Numbered from the stretch's first letter, positions 42,814 through 52,064 are shown. The stretch: 64,000 nucleotides of DNA from Acidobacteriota bacterium (GCA_029263395.1 JAJCXO010000282.1:1-64000), one strand, 5' to 3'. A program made the numbers and translations. Notes: a model not told the origin generated them from the sequence alone.

Positions 42814-43350
42814 CTACTGCTTGCGGGCGTAGATGCCGACAAAGGCGTCGGTCCAGGTTTTGCCCGTATCCCGGGTGATCCGCCAATGCTGCTTGACCCG
42901 GCCGCCATCCATCGGCGTCCAGGCAATCTCGTGCTGGATCGGCTTGCCGTCTGGCCCCTGGGTCTCGCCCTTCAGCACCATATTGCCGTCAACCAATTTC
43001 CCATCCAGAGTCAGTAGCCGGCCGGTGGTATCGACCCATGTCTGGTGCCAACCGCCACTGGCGGTGTAGATGTTGTAGCTTTCGCCACGCATGGCTCCGC
43101 CGGTCCAGTTCTCCTTGATCACGCAGCCATCGAGAATCTTCTCGACACGATTGTTGCCGACAACCTTGCCATCGGGCTGAGAAACGTCCCAATCACCGAC
43201 CCAGAAATCGAATTGTCGATGCTGTTCAGTGTCGCACGGTTGGGCAGCAGTCTGAGGAGTTTGGGCCACCAGGTCTGCACTGCTGATCAAGATTGAACCA
43301 AATGCCAACACCATGGCGACTCGGATCGAACGACGTTGTGTTTGCCCCAT
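42814..43350 (-). CDS. Exported DUF1579-like protein
   Basis: A 178-residue secreted protein. The ATG at 43350 is set by AAGGAG seven bases upstream; the longer frame to 43851 is spurious. Signal peptide at 1-29 (VAMVLAFGSILISSADLVAQ). The mature part shows RQFDFWVGDWDVSQPDGK, NRVEKILDGCVIKENWTG, WHQTWVDTTGRLLTLDG and MDGGRVKQHWRITRD, the pattern of small lipocalin-like DUF1579-type domains common in acidobacterial and planctomycete secretomes. Function unknown. Confidence 0.8.
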   Translation of the reverse strand: MGQTQRRSIRVAMVLAFGSILISSADLVAQTPQTAAQPCDTEQHRQFDFWVGDWDVSQPDGKVVGNNRVEKILDGCVIKENWTGGAMRGESYNIYTASGGWHQTWVDTTGRLLTLDGKLVDGNMVLKGETQGPDGKPIQHEIAWTPMDGGRVKQHWRITRDTGKTWTDAFVGIYARKQ

Positions 43351-43553
43351 GTAAATCTCCTTCTTCATTCGAGGTTGGCCTCCAGAGCAGCCAGCCCGGT
43401 AACAAAACGTGGTGGGATGGGCAGAAGTTACCATCAGCTCAGGCTCAACAACCAGCACGCAGACCCCCGCCGTGATCGGTGGCAGCTGCCATGGGATGAA
43501 CGTCCGACACGGAACCGTCCGAGATCCATCTTTGGTAGCCTCGGCCTGCTTTG

Positions 43554-44531
43554 ATGCCATCCTCGAGCCCCAGCCGCTTCGTTGATCTTCTGTTGACCGC
43601 ACCGCTGCTGCTCGTCCTTCCTTGGACGATTGGCCAGCTGCTGCGCGACCGCTGGTGGATGACCGGCTTGTGCTTCTATATACCTTCGCCGCTATTGCTC
43701 GGGGCTCTACTGCTCGCCGCCGGCCTGGCCTGGCGGCGCCGGCGCCGTTACCTGGCAGCCGTGTCCTTGGCAGCGGCATTGGCACCTGCCATAGTCGTCG
43801 GAGCGTTCGAAAATCGGTGGCGTATGCCAGAGTCGCCAGGACCCGGGGCACAGTACAGCAGAGCTCCCGCCAACAGACCTACCACCGACGGGTCTCTCGC
43901 CGCAGACACCTTGACTCTCGTACACTGGAACGTCTTCCGAGGATTCTTGGGATGGGACCGCATCAAGAGTGAGCTTGCCGAACACCCGGCCGACATTTAT
44001 GTCATCTCGGAGCTCCCCGAGAAGATCCGCAGTGAACATGTGGCGGTGCTCGGCGAAGGTTTTTCGATGATCCGCGACTACAAGCTCGGGATCGCTTGCA
44101 AGGGATTTCTCGACGGCCGCAGCAAACGCCCGGAATCTCATCTCGGACTGATCTACGCCGTGTGCCAAGTTGGCGACCAGGCGGTCAGCGTGCTGGCAGT
44201 GGATTTACCAGCAGGTTTGACAACCCCCCGCCGTCCCGGTCTCGAGGCCGTTGCCGGCTGGATCGAGCATTATCAACCCGACCTAGTGGCCGGCGACTTC
44301 AACGCTCCCCGGCGGTCATCCACTCTCGCCAACCTACCGACAGGCTACAGCCACGCCTACCAACGGGTCGGCAGCGGCTGGTCTTACACTTGGCCGGTGC
44401 CACTGCCAGTGTGGGCGATCGACCACTGTCTGCTGAGTCCGCGAGTCCAGCCTCTGAACTACACGCTGTCCAGTAGCGTACTGAGCGATCATCGGATCCA
44501 AACACTCGAGTTTTCGATGCCTGATCGCTGA
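43554..44531 (+). CDS. Membrane-anchored endonuclease/exonuclease/phosphatase-family protein
   Basis: A 325-residue protein with three N-terminal membrane helices (about 10-90, including PLLLGALLLAAGLAW) and a C-terminal EEP domain. Motifs are LVHWNVFRG (the Asn near metal), IYVISELPE, VAGDFNAP, IDHCLLS and SDHRIQTLEF, which form the DNase I/phosphodiesterase-type metal site; all catalytic positions appear present. The layout (helices then EEP) resembles VanX-unrelated, membrane-linked EEP proteins of unknown substrate, with lipids or nucleotides possible. The ATG at 43554 was preferred over TTG 43551. Confidence 0.88.
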   Translation: MPSSSPSRFVDLLLTAPLLLVLPWTIGQLLRDRWWMTGLCFYIPSPLLLGALLLAAGLAWRRRRRYLAAVSLAAALAPAIVVGAFENRWRMPESPGPGAQYSRAPANRPTTDGSLAADTLTLVHWNVFRGFLGWDRIKSELAEHPADIYVISELPEKIRSEHVAVLGEGFSMIRDYKLGIACKGFLDGRSKRPESHLGLIYAVCQVGDQAVSVLAVDLPAGLTTPRRPGLEAVAGWIEHYQPDLVAGDFNAPRRSSTLANLPTGYSHAYQRVGSGWSYTWPVPLPVWAIDHCLLSPRVQPLNYTLSSSVLSDHRIQTLEFSMPDR

Positions 44532-44624
44532 CCTGGCAGACTGGAGCGCAGAAGCTGGCCGACCGGGAACTTTCCCAAGTGGACACTGGTCAGTATCGTG
44601 CATGCGATATCATCCGAGGCAGAT

Positions 44625-46391
44625 ATGAAACTCTCCGAATCGTTGAAGCGAAACCGCATGGCCGGCGCGATGGGTCTCAACCTGCCGACGGGGCAGGCGG
44701 CAGAGCTGGCGATTCCCGATTTGCTCAATCTGAAGCCCAAGTTTGCTGGCAATCGCGACGCGGTCAACAACCTCCTGGAGCTGGCGTTTCTAGGCCGAGA
44801 AGACGCCAAAGGGCTAGAGCGCGAGCTCGGGACTTTCGATAGTGAAGATGCGGGCTGGAATCTCGAGCTCTTCGCCGAGGATCTATTCGTCAAAGATCTG
44901 ATCCGCGCCTCTTACACGATCCAAATCGAAGGCCTGCGGTTTCCGGTCAACCACGCCTTCATTTATGGGGTGTTATCGGATCCACCGTCGGACTTCGAAG
45001 CCGTCAGATTTCGCCAAGACATCCTGCGCGAGCTGGAATCCAACAGCACGCTGCGAAGTAACACCGAAAAACTCTACCAAGAGCTCAGCCAGCTGCTGTC
45101 GATGTTCAAGCAGCCGGATCACTCCGCCAAGCTCGATATCAACGCCTTTCGCCTCGACTTGCTAAGGCTCGCCAAGTGGATCATCGACTGGATGGTGACT
45201 GGTTTCGCCGACGCCACCTCAGGCCTGAGGCGCCTGCACGAAGCGGGGCTGGACATCCAGGGTACCGACGAATACGCCATTCTCGCGGATCTTCTCGACT
45301 ACCAAACCCGCCAATCAACCCTACGGGTGCGCGTCCAGATGGGAGCTGATGGCGAGCTCAAGACCTTGGCGATTGAAGATCTGAAAGAGAACACCTCGAA
45401 TCGTTTCTATCGCGGCCCCCTCAAGCGCCTGTTCGATCGCACCAGACTATTTGTGCTCTACGGCTACCGCTTCAGCCAGCGGGAAATGGCGTCACGGGTG
45501 CTGAGCGATGTGTACCTCAAGATCTCACCGTCGATCACACCGCTGGTCCAGCTCATCAGCCAGCTCGAGCTCTATTTGGCCTCGCTGTCGCTCAAACGTC
45601 GAGTCGAGGACGACGGGCTACAGATGTCGCTCGCCACTTTCGATCCAGATCAGCCATTGGATCTCGAGCGGGTGTTCAACCCCCTGTTACTCGACCTCGA
45701 CAAACCGCCGACCCCATGTGACGTCCGCTGCGTCGGTGATCGAGCGATCACCATCATCACCGGTCCCAACTCCGGCGGCAAAACCCGTCTGTTACAGACC
45801 GTTGGACTGACTCAGCTACTCGGCCAGTCCGGCCTCTACGTGCCGGCGGCCAAGGCCAATCTGCCCATCATCCGAGGCATGTTCGTATCGCTGGTGGAAA
45901 GCGAAACGGCCAGCCAAGCGGAAGGGCGACTGGGGCGCGAGTTGTTACGCATCCGCCACCTCTTCGAGGCTATGGGCTCACCATCTATGGTGATTCTCGA
46001 CGAGCTGTGCTCCGGCACCAATCCGGCGGAAGGCACCGATATCTTCTCGATGGTGGTGCGGCTCCTCGATCGGCTCAAAACCATCAGCTTCATCTCCACT
46101 CACTTTCTCGACTTTGCACGCGAATTGCGAGACGAGCAGCTGGTGAAATCGCTCGAGTTTCTGCAGGTTCAGACCAACGAAGACCTGTCCTCGACCTACC
46201 AATTCCGACCGGGAGTGGCCGAAACCTCGTTAGCTGCGGCAACCGCAGACCGCCTCGGCGTCAGCTTCGAAGAGCTGTCGCGGCTAATCGACGAACGTCG
46301 GCAAGCAAGTACCGAGTTCACTGGGAGCGACGAGGCGACCGAGGATCTCGAGACAGCCGGGGTCCTCGAGACGGAACAGCAAGCGGTCTGA
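44625..46391 (+). CDS. MutS-like ATPase (DNA-repair ATPase family, MutS domain V)
   Basis: A 588-residue protein with a C-terminal MutS-type ATPase: Walker A GPNSGGKT at about 380-387, Walker B MVILDELCSGTNP at about 455-467, the FISTHFLDFA His switch, and the Q-loop region around VSLVESETASQAEGRLGREL. The N-terminal 370 residues are helical like MutS core/lever domains but lack the mismatch-recognition domain, and there is no Smr nuclease at the end. It thus resembles MutS5/MutS7-type or YshD-like proteins rather than repair MutS; the role is unknown. I chose the ATG at 44625. Its C-terminus is drawn out by a small 18-bp duplication (LETAGVLET). Confidence 0.88.
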   Translation: MKLSESLKRNRMAGAMGLNLPTGQAAELAIPDLLNLKPKFAGNRDAVNNLLELAFLGREDAKGLERELGTFDSEDAGWNLELFAEDLFVKDLIRASYTIQIEGLRFPVNHAFIYGVLSDPPSDFEAVRFRQDILRELESNSTLRSNTEKLYQELSQLLSMFKQPDHSAKLDINAFRLDLLRLAKWIIDWMVTGFADATSGLRRLHEAGLDIQGTDEYAILADLLDYQTRQSTLRVRVQMGADGELKTLAIEDLKENTSNRFYRGPLKRLFDRTRLFVLYGYRFSQREMASRVLSDVYLKISPSITPLVQLISQLELYLASLSLKRRVEDDGLQMSLATFDPDQPLDLERVFNPLLLDLDKPPTPCDVRCVGDRAITIITGPNSGGKTRLLQTVGLTQLLGQSGLYVPAAKANLPIIRGMFVSLVESETASQAEGRLGRELLRIRHLFEAMGSPSMVILDELCSGTNPAEGTDIFSMVVRLLDRLKTISFISTHFLDFARELRDEQLVKSLEFLQVQTNEDLSSTYQFRPGVAETSLAAATADRLGVSFEELSRLIDERRQASTEFTGSDEATEDLETAGVLETEQQAV

Positions 46392-46400
46392 GCTTCGAGG

Positions 46401-47105
46401 TCAGTCAGCCTTGGTCTGCAGCCCGGCGATCGTCACCACTTCGGTAATCTCTCGCACGTCGTAACGGATCGTGAGGTCGAGCGCGCAGACCTCTCCCTTG
46501 GGGTTGTACCAGCAGGTGTCGATACCGTAGTCGCTGCCACCCTTGATATCTGACGTCAGGCTATCGCCGACAATCAGCACCTCATCACGCCCGGGGTCAC
46601 CCATGAGGCTGAATGTCGCATCAAAAATGGCGGGGTCTGGTTTGACGGCACCAACCTCTTCCGAGATGACAACATGCTCGAACTGCCCAGCAAGCGCCGA
46701 ACCTGCCAAACGGGGACGCTGGACGGCCGCCAGGCCGTTGGTGATAAGCACCAAACCAACCCGGCCAATCAAACGACGGATCGTGTCTTCGGCACCATCG
46801 ATCAGATAGCTACCCTGCGCCAGATTCGCCAGATAATGATCGCTGAAGACCGCAGTATCAGTCGCCAGTCCGATGGCGGCGAACACGCGTTCGAAGCGCT
46901 CTACTTTGAGCGCTTCACGACTGATCTCGCCACGCTCCAACTCCATCCAAATCTGGTAGTTGACCTGTCGATAGGCCGCCAGATAATCATCCCTGAAACT
47001 CAACCCAGCCTGGCTGAAGGCACGGGTCAGGGCGGCAACCTCCGCCCTTTGGTAGTCGAACAACGTGCTGTCGGCGTCGAACAAAATCCAACTGTACTGG
47101 CTCAT
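46401..47105 (-). CDS. HAD-superfamily nucleotidase (YjjG type)
   Basis: A 234-residue HAD phosphatase resembling pyrimidine 5'-nucleotidase YjjG. Motif I is LFDADSTLFDY (D10 and D12), motif II LVLITNGL, motif III Lys in EEVGAVKPDPAIF and motif IV VLIVGDSLTSDIKGGSDYG. The C1-type helical cap begins AEVAALTRAFSQAGL. YjjG removes phosphate from non-canonical nucleoside monophosphates, limiting their incorporation; that role here is inferred. It is convergent with the MutS-like gene, with nine bases between the stops. Confidence 0.92.
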   Translation of the reverse strand: MSQYSWILFDADSTLFDYQRAEVAALTRAFSQAGLSFRDDYLAAYRQVNYQIWMELERGEISREALKVERFERVFAAIGLATDTAVFSDHYLANLAQGSYLIDGAEDTIRRLIGRVGLVLITNGLAAVQRPRLAGSALAGQFEHVVISEEVGAVKPDPAIFDATFSLMGDPGRDEVLIVGDSLTSDIKGGSDYGIDTCWYNPKGEVCALDLTIRYDVREITEVVTIAGLQTKAD

Positions 47106-47263
47106 GAATGCTCGTTCGTAATGTCCTGGCTGTCGAAGACTCGAATCGACTTAGTTTGCACTTCGTAGGGCAGCAAAGCGTAACATCTTTGCAGAGCGAA
47201 ACAACTCATCAAAGAGCGTAAGATCTGCAAGGTGGTGGTGCGGCAAGCGGAGGATGTTTCCAG

Positions 47264-48499
47264 ATGAAGCCTTGGAGCCGGTGGTTGGCGTTTGCGCTGT
47301 GGGTTGGGCTGATCTTCGCCACCGCCCCGATCGGCAACTCGCTTCAGTCTTGGCTCAAAACTCGGGTCGGCGATGGTACTCCACGCCTGCTGTTTTTGGG
47401 TCTGCTACTGGTCGCGATCGCTACGACGGTTGGCATCACCCTGCGCCGTTCTGAAGTCTTCGATCATCGTCGGCTGGGCTGGGTCCTCGCGATTGGCACA
47501 GCAACCGGCTTTTTGGTCTGGCGCCTGCAGGTGGCGGCCGAGCCAGCACATCTTGTTCTCTACGGCATCCTCGGTGTCATCACCTTCTGGGCGCTCAGCA
47601 GTCACCTACGCGATGACGGCGTTTATTTGGCGTCTTCCATCATTGCAATCCTTGTTGGCACCCTTGAAGAAGCGTTCCAATGGCTGCTGCCATCGCGCTA
47701 TTGGGACGTCCACGATATCGGCCTCAACGCCACTGCGGCAGTGTTGGCGCAGCTGCTGATTTGGAAGGGTGTACAGCCAGCAACGATCACCGCTGGTTTC
47801 TCTTCCCGTTCTTTGCGGCTGACGATCCGGCTCGCTGCCTGCGAGGTCGTGCTCCTCCTGTGTTGCCTTTCGAATACTCCGCAACGGATTGATTGGTATG
47901 CCGCACGCGCACCGGGGTTGTCATACCTTGGCCAACGCCTGAGCACCCGTATGGTGGAGTACGGTTATCGCCACACCGATCCTGAGATTGGCCGTTTTCA
48001 ATCACAGCTGACCATCGCCGAGCTACGACGGTCCGACCGCGAACGCGGACCAGAGGTAGCTGAGCTCATCCGTAGCCTCGGCGGCAAGGACCACTATCAC
48101 CGCCTGCAAGTGTTCTACCCGCCTCACAAAGCACCTTTCGTGTTCGAAGCTGGTGGCCACCTCTTCGTCCGCAATCGCTACCGTGAACGCGCTCGCAACC
48201 AGACCGACCCTGTCGAGAAGCAGCGCCTGATCACGGCGGCCTTCCGCGAGACCCTGATCCTCGAGCGCTACTTCCCCACCACCCTCGCTCACCTTGGGAA
48301 GACCTTGACGCCGGACGCTCGACGACGTCTGGCTGAGCGGCAGCAGCCGGATGCGCCCTTTACCAGCGAGGTCAGCAACTGGTTTCTGACCGCGTTCACC
48401 GAGGCGCAGGCTCGATGGACCCTGCTCACGCTGTTGATCGGTCTCGGGCTGGCAGATCGAATCGTCGGCCGGAGCAGTCCGCGACAGATTACTCCGTGA
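47264..48499 (+). CDS. VanZ-like membrane protein with C-terminal soluble region
   Basis: A 411-residue membrane protein. The VanZ domain (residues 1-165) has five membrane segments and the family end motif LEEAFQWLLPSRYWDVHDIGLNATAA (seen in pieces: LEEAFQWLLPSRYWD and VHDIGLNATAA). A further segment at about 185-203 leads to an extracytoplasmic region of about 170 residues, with LIRSLGGKDHYHRLQVFYPPH and CAFEAGG-like FVFEAGGHLFVRNRY, and a last membrane helix near 388-402. The soluble region I do not recognise. VanZ in enterococci gives low-level teicoplanin resistance; most VanZ-like proteins have no such role. Confidence 0.85.
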   Translation: MKPWSRWLAFALWVGLIFATAPIGNSLQSWLKTRVGDGTPRLLFLGLLLVAIATTVGITLRRSEVFDHRRLGWVLAIGTATGFLVWRLQVAAEPAHLVLYGILGVITFWALSSHLRDDGVYLASSIIAILVGTLEEAFQWLLPSRYWDVHDIGLNATAAVLAQLLIWKGVQPATITAGFSSRSLRLTIRLAACEVVLLLCCLSNTPQRIDWYAARAPGLSYLGQRLSTRMVEYGYRHTDPEIGRFQSQLTIAELRRSDRERGPEVAELIRSLGGKDHYHRLQVFYPPHKAPFVFEAGGHLFVRNRYRERARNQTDPVEKQRLITAAFRETLILERYFPTTLAHLGKTLTPDARRRLAERQQPDAPFTSEVSNWFLTAFTEAQARWTLLTLLIGLGLADRIVGRSSPRQITP

Positions 48500-48521
48500 C
48501 AGGTTAGTCCTCAACACCGTT
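48476..48521. repeat. 15-bp tandem array across the VanZ-like stop codon
   Basis: AGTCCGCGACAGATT, ACTCCGTGACAGGTT and a diverged AGTCCTCAACACCGTT follow each other from 48476. The stop codon (TGA at 48497-48499) lies in the second unit, so the array covers the last codons and the first untranslated bases. Confidence 0.6.
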
Positions 48522-48610
48522 CCGTAAGACACGGATCGAGTAGCGCTGGACCAATAGTTGGGCTACGATAAGCGTAGGCTTTTCAGATTCTGGACCCAAG
48601 GGAGACTCCA

Positions 48611-49153
48611 ATGTACAACGTCGACCTCCCCACCGCACGCGATTGTATGACCGCGAATGTCCTGACGTTCTCGCCTGAAGATGACCTATTCGACGCCATG
48701 GGCCATCTCCTGGAGAACCACTTTGCTGCCGCCCCAGTGGTTGATGACGACGACAAAGTCCTCGGGATACTGACCGAAAAGGACTGCCTGAGGTGCTTGT
48801 CGAATTTCGCGTATGAAGGCTTTGAAGCCTGTTCGATCAGCGCGTTTCAATCCCCGATGGTGGAGTTCTGCGAGCCCAACATGGACATCTTCGGCGTCTC
48901 GGATCGCTTTCTCGCCACCAACTACCCATTGCTGCCGGTGCTCGAAGACGGCAAGCTAGTCGGCGTCATCAGCCGTCGCGACACCTTGCGTGGAGTCCAA
49001 GAGTTGCGTCGTCGGCTCGACCAGGCGCAGCGCCACCTCGAAGAGGCTGCTGGCCACCAAGCCGATCGCCCCAAGGGTATCGAGAACATGCAACGCTCGG
49101 CTGCCAGCCAATCTCCAGAGCAGCTGGCTCGCATCATGGGCCGCAAGAGCTAA
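48611..49153 (+). CDS. CBS-domain pair protein
   Basis: A 180-residue cytosolic protein with two CBS domains (about 8-65 and 75-135): ARDCMTANVLTFSPEDDLFDAM, then FAAAPVVDDDDKVLGILTEKDCL, and YPLLPVLEDGKLVGVISRRDTL. Bateman pairs bind adenosine nucleotides and act as energy or ionic sensors; the partner is not in the window. The C-terminal 45 residues form a charged helix (LRRRLDQAQRHLEEAAGHQA). Its own promoter and terminator suggest a monocistronic unit. Confidence 0.92.
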   Translation: MYNVDLPTARDCMTANVLTFSPEDDLFDAMGHLLENHFAAAPVVDDDDKVLGILTEKDCLRCLSNFAYEGFEACSISAFQSPMVEFCEPNMDIFGVSDRFLATNYPLLPVLEDGKLVGVISRRDTLRGVQELRRRLDQAQRHLEEAAGHQADRPKGIENMQRSAASQSPEQLARIMGRKS

Positions 49154-49160
49154 ACGACAG

Positions 49161-49190
49161 CCCTCGATCGACGCTCGATCGAGGGTTTTT
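49161..49190 (+). terminator. Canonical rho-independent terminator of the CBS gene
   Basis: CCCTCGATCGA (49161-49171) and TCGATCGAGGG (49175-49185), an 11-bp stem with a three-base loop, followed at once by TTTTT. It lies eight bases after the stop codon and is the clearest intrinsic terminator in the window. Confidence 0.92.
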
Positions 49191-49211
49191 GAAGTCTAAT
49201 GGCCCGGGCGA

Positions 49212-50414
49212 TCAGCCGCCGACAGCGGTGAAGGCACGCTCTAGATCGTCGATTTGATCTTGGGCGTCCTCGATGCCGACGCTGAGACGGATCAGCGAGT
49301 CGCTGATGCCGAGGGCGGCACGCGTCTCAGGGGGCACGGAGGCGTGGGTCATGATCGCCGGGTGGTTGACCAACGACTCGACCGCACCCAGGGATTCGGC
49401 GAGCTGAAAGACTTCCAACGATTCGAGCATGGTGCGGGCGGCGTCGAGGCCACCGCGGATAAAGAAGGTGACCATGCCACCAAAGCCGTCCATCTGGCGA
49501 CGGGCTAGCTCATGCTGCGGATGCGACGCCAACCCGGGATACACCACGCGCTCGACCTGCGGATGCCCTTCGAGGAACTCGGCGACAAGCTGAGCGTTGC
49601 GGTTGTGGCGCTCCATCCGCACATCCAAGGTTTTGATACCGCGCAGGGTCATGTAGGCATCCATCGGCCCCATCACCGAACCGATGGCGTTCTGGAGGAA
49701 ACGGAGCCGCTCGGTCAGCGCTGCATCCTTGGCCACCACCACGCCACCCACGACATCGGAATGCCCGTTGAGGTATTTGGTGGATGAGTGCATGACAATG
49801 TCGAAACCATGCTCGAGCGGACGCTGGAGGATCGGCGTCGCGAAGGTGTTGTCGCACACCACCAGCACGTCGGGATTGGCCGCCTTGGCGATGCTGGCAA
49901 TGGCTGCCAGATCGGCAAGCTTCATGAGCGGATTGGTTGGGGTCTCGACCCACACCATGCGTGTTTCCGACGTCAGCACCTCGGTGCACACGGTATTGTC
50001 GGATAGATCCGCATAACACAGATCCAGCCCCTGTGTGCGAGCCCGAACCTGACTCATCAGACGACGGGTACCACCGTAGAGATCATCCATGGCTACCACT
50101 CTCGAGCCGTGGTCGACCAGTTCAAGCAAGGTTGCGGTGGCTGCCAGCCCGGAGGCGAAGGCAAAACCACCGCAGCTCGGATCCTGCTCTTCGGTGACCG
50201 GCGATCCTTCGAGCGTCGCCACCATACGCTCCAGAGCGTAACGCGTCGGGTTGTGGGATCGGGTGTATTCGAATCCCTTGTGTTGTCCCGGCGACTCCTG
50301 GACATAGGTTGCGGCGGTGAAGATTGGCGGCATGATGGCGCCGGTGATCGGCTCCGGACGCTGGCCACCGTGGATGACCCGAGTTCCGGGCCGCTTGGGG
50401 TGCTTGTCATTCAT
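49212..50414 (-). CDS. Trans-sulfuration PLP enzyme (cystathionine gamma-synthase/beta-lyase/gamma-lyase family)
   Basis: A 400-residue PLP-dependent enzyme of Cys/Met metabolism. The PLP lysine is in MHSSTKYLNGHSDVVGG; other marks are GTRVIHGGQRPEPITGAIMPP, FTAATYVQESPGQHKGFEYTR (seen in pieces), SGLAATATLLEL, DDLYGGTRR and VWVETPTNPLMKL. The start at 50414 has AGGAG seven bases upstream. Sequence alone does not separate synthase from lyase; the ETPTNP and STKY segments fit both. No sulfur-assimilation neighbours are present, so the direction is not inferable from context. Confidence 0.93.
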   Translation of the reverse strand: MNDKHPKRPGTRVIHGGQRPEPITGAIMPPIFTAATYVQESPGQHKGFEYTRSHNPTRYALERMVATLEGSPVTEEQDPSCGGFAFASGLAATATLLELVDHGSRVVAMDDLYGGTRRLMSQVRARTQGLDLCYADLSDNTVCTEVLTSETRMVWVETPTNPLMKLADLAAIASIAKAANPDVLVVCDNTFATPILQRPLEHGFDIVMHSSTKYLNGHSDVVGGVVVAKDAALTERLRFLQNAIGSVMGPMDAYMTLRGIKTLDVRMERHNRNAQLVAEFLEGHPQVERVVYPGLASHPQHELARRQMDGFGGMVTFFIRGGLDAARTMLESLEVFQLAESLGAVESLVNHPAIMTHASVPPETRAALGISDSLIRLSVGIEDAQDQIDDLERAFTAVGG

Positions 50415-50673
50415 GTAGAAACTCCTAGAGACCGCCAACTAGCGACCCCACGATAAGCTCGCAATGCGTTTACGACCGTCGAGAACTCCTTGGCACGGGC
50501 GAAAAACGGGTAATATCTCACTTTGGGGTTGGGAATCAACCTCGAAACCACCACTTCAGGAGAGATACGGCCCGCGGAGGAGATCGGCCGTTCTCGAGAA
50601 CAGCAGTTGCCCGGACCTAAACCGTTCCCAGTAGCTGTCCCAAACCACCGGATCGTCTACGGAGCAAACATCT

Positions 50674-51894
50674 ATGGATCGTTTGAAAGAGCTGCGGATT
50701 GACCGGTCGGACAAAGCCCAGAGCGCCAAGGGCGGTCTAGTGCTGGGAGTGGTCGTGTTGTTTCTGGTGCTGGCAGCGTCGGCAGCCTGGTGGTGGCTAG
50801 GCCGCACTCAAGTTGCTGAGGTCCGGGTGGCCTCGGTCCGGCAAATTTCGGGTGCCGAGGCCGAAGCAGAAGCCAGTGTGCTCGACGCCTCCGGTTACGT
50901 GACCGCCCGCCTACGGGCCACGGTGTCGTCAAAAATCACCGGCAAGATCACTGAAGTGCTGGTCGAAGAAGGCATGGAGATTGCCGACGGCCAGCTGCTG
51001 GCCCGCCTCGACGACGCCACCGCCCTGCGCCAGCTGAGTTTGGCTGAAGCTGAGCTGTCTTCGACACGCAGTATGCTGGCCGAAACCGACGTGTTGCTGG
51101 CGGACGCGGAACGGACCTGGAAACGCTTCGACAAGCTGGTAGCCAGCAACGTTTCGAGCCAGGCTCAACTCGACACCGCGATTGCCAACCGCGACGCCTT
51201 GTTGGCCAGACTTGCGGTCGGACGCGAGCAGGTGGTGGTCCGCGAGCGTCAAGTCGAAGTGCGTCGGCAACAACTCGACGATACCTTCATTCGAGCACCG
51301 TTCGCTGGGGTTGCGGTGACCAAAAACGCCCAGCCTGGCGAAATGATCTCGCCAGTCTCCGCAGGCGGTGGTTTCACCCGCACCGGAGTCTGTACCTTGG
51401 TCGACATGGGGTCGCTCGAGATCGAAGTGGACGTCAACGAGGCCTACATCAATCGCGTCAAGCCTGACCAACGGGTTGTCGCCACCCTCGATGCCTACCC
51501 CGACTGGAAAATTCCGGCGGCCGTGATCACCACCGTCCCGACAGCGGACCGCCAGAAGGCCACCGTCCGAGTGCGCATCGGCTTCGATGCGCTCGACCCG
51601 CGGATTCTGCCCGACATGGGAGCCAAGGTCGCCTTCCTCAGCGAAGACGAGCCTGAGCGTCCCGAGAACGCTTCTCAACCCCGCCTGACCGTACCCAAGT
51701 CAGCGCTTCGCAAGGATGGTGAACAGGACATCGTGTTCGTGGTTCAAGGCGAAATCTTGGAACGGCGGGCAGTACAAGTCGGCACGACACAAGGCGATTC
51801 CGTCCAGATCGAGGCGGGCCTAACCGCTGGTGAGAACGTCGTGATCTCCGGCCCCGACGACTTGGCCGAAGGTGATCGTGTCTCGGTGCAATGA
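50674..51894 (+). CDS. HlyD/MacA-type periplasmic adaptor (membrane fusion protein)
   Basis: A 406-residue adaptor that links an inner-membrane ABC exporter to an outer-membrane exit. A membrane anchor (LVLGVVVLFLVLAASAAWWW) at 25-44 is followed by the barrel-sandwich half SGYVTARLRATVSSKITGKI, a coiled-coil hairpin at about 115-195 (LAEAELSSTRSMLAETDVLL), the second lipoyl half TFIRAPFAGVAVTKNAQPGE, the beta-barrel domain and a membrane-proximal domain ending in GPDDLAEGDRVSVQ. It heads an operon with an ATPase and two permeases, so MacAB-like export is likely; no TolC-type gene is adjacent. Confidence 0.93.
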   Translation: MDRLKELRIDRSDKAQSAKGGLVLGVVVLFLVLAASAAWWWLGRTQVAEVRVASVRQISGAEAEAEASVLDASGYVTARLRATVSSKITGKITEVLVEEGMEIADGQLLARLDDATALRQLSLAEAELSSTRSMLAETDVLLADAERTWKRFDKLVASNVSSQAQLDTAIANRDALLARLAVGREQVVVRERQVEVRRQQLDDTFIRAPFAGVAVTKNAQPGEMISPVSAGGGFTRTGVCTLVDMGSLEIEVDVNEAYINRVKPDQRVVATLDAYPDWKIPAAVITTVPTADRQKATVRVRIGFDALDPRILPDMGAKVAFLSEDEPERPENASQPRLTVPKSALRKDGEQDIVFVVQGEILERRAVQVGTTQGDSVQIEAGLTAGENVVISGPDDLAEGDRVSVQ

Positions 51895-51968
51895 GCCATG
51901 TGATGCGGAGTACGATTCACTGAAGTACGGCCCGATGAAACACAGACGCAGGGTCACACCGTAGTGTG

Positions 51969-52036
51969 AACACAGGATCGCAGAGAACACTGGATCGCAG
52001 AGAACACTGGATCGAAGAGAACATTGGATACGACAG
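51969..52036. repeat. 17-bp tandem array upstream of the ABC ATPase gene
   Basis: Units AACACAGGATCGCAGAG, AACACTGGATCGCAGAG, AACACTGGATCGAAGAG and AACATTGGATACGACAG at 51969, 51986, 52003 and 52020. The second and third differ by a single base. The array lies in the 170-base leader between the adaptor gene and the ATPase gene, 28 bases before the ATG. Confidence 0.85.
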
Positions 52037-52064
52037 AGCACATCCACGCAAGGGAATCTATTTC

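Noticed and set aside
43351-43851. Long N-terminal extension of the DUF1579-like frame
   Set aside because: AAGGAG and a signal peptide fix the start at 43350; the upstream translation is Arg/Pro-rich and partly antisense to the EEP gene.
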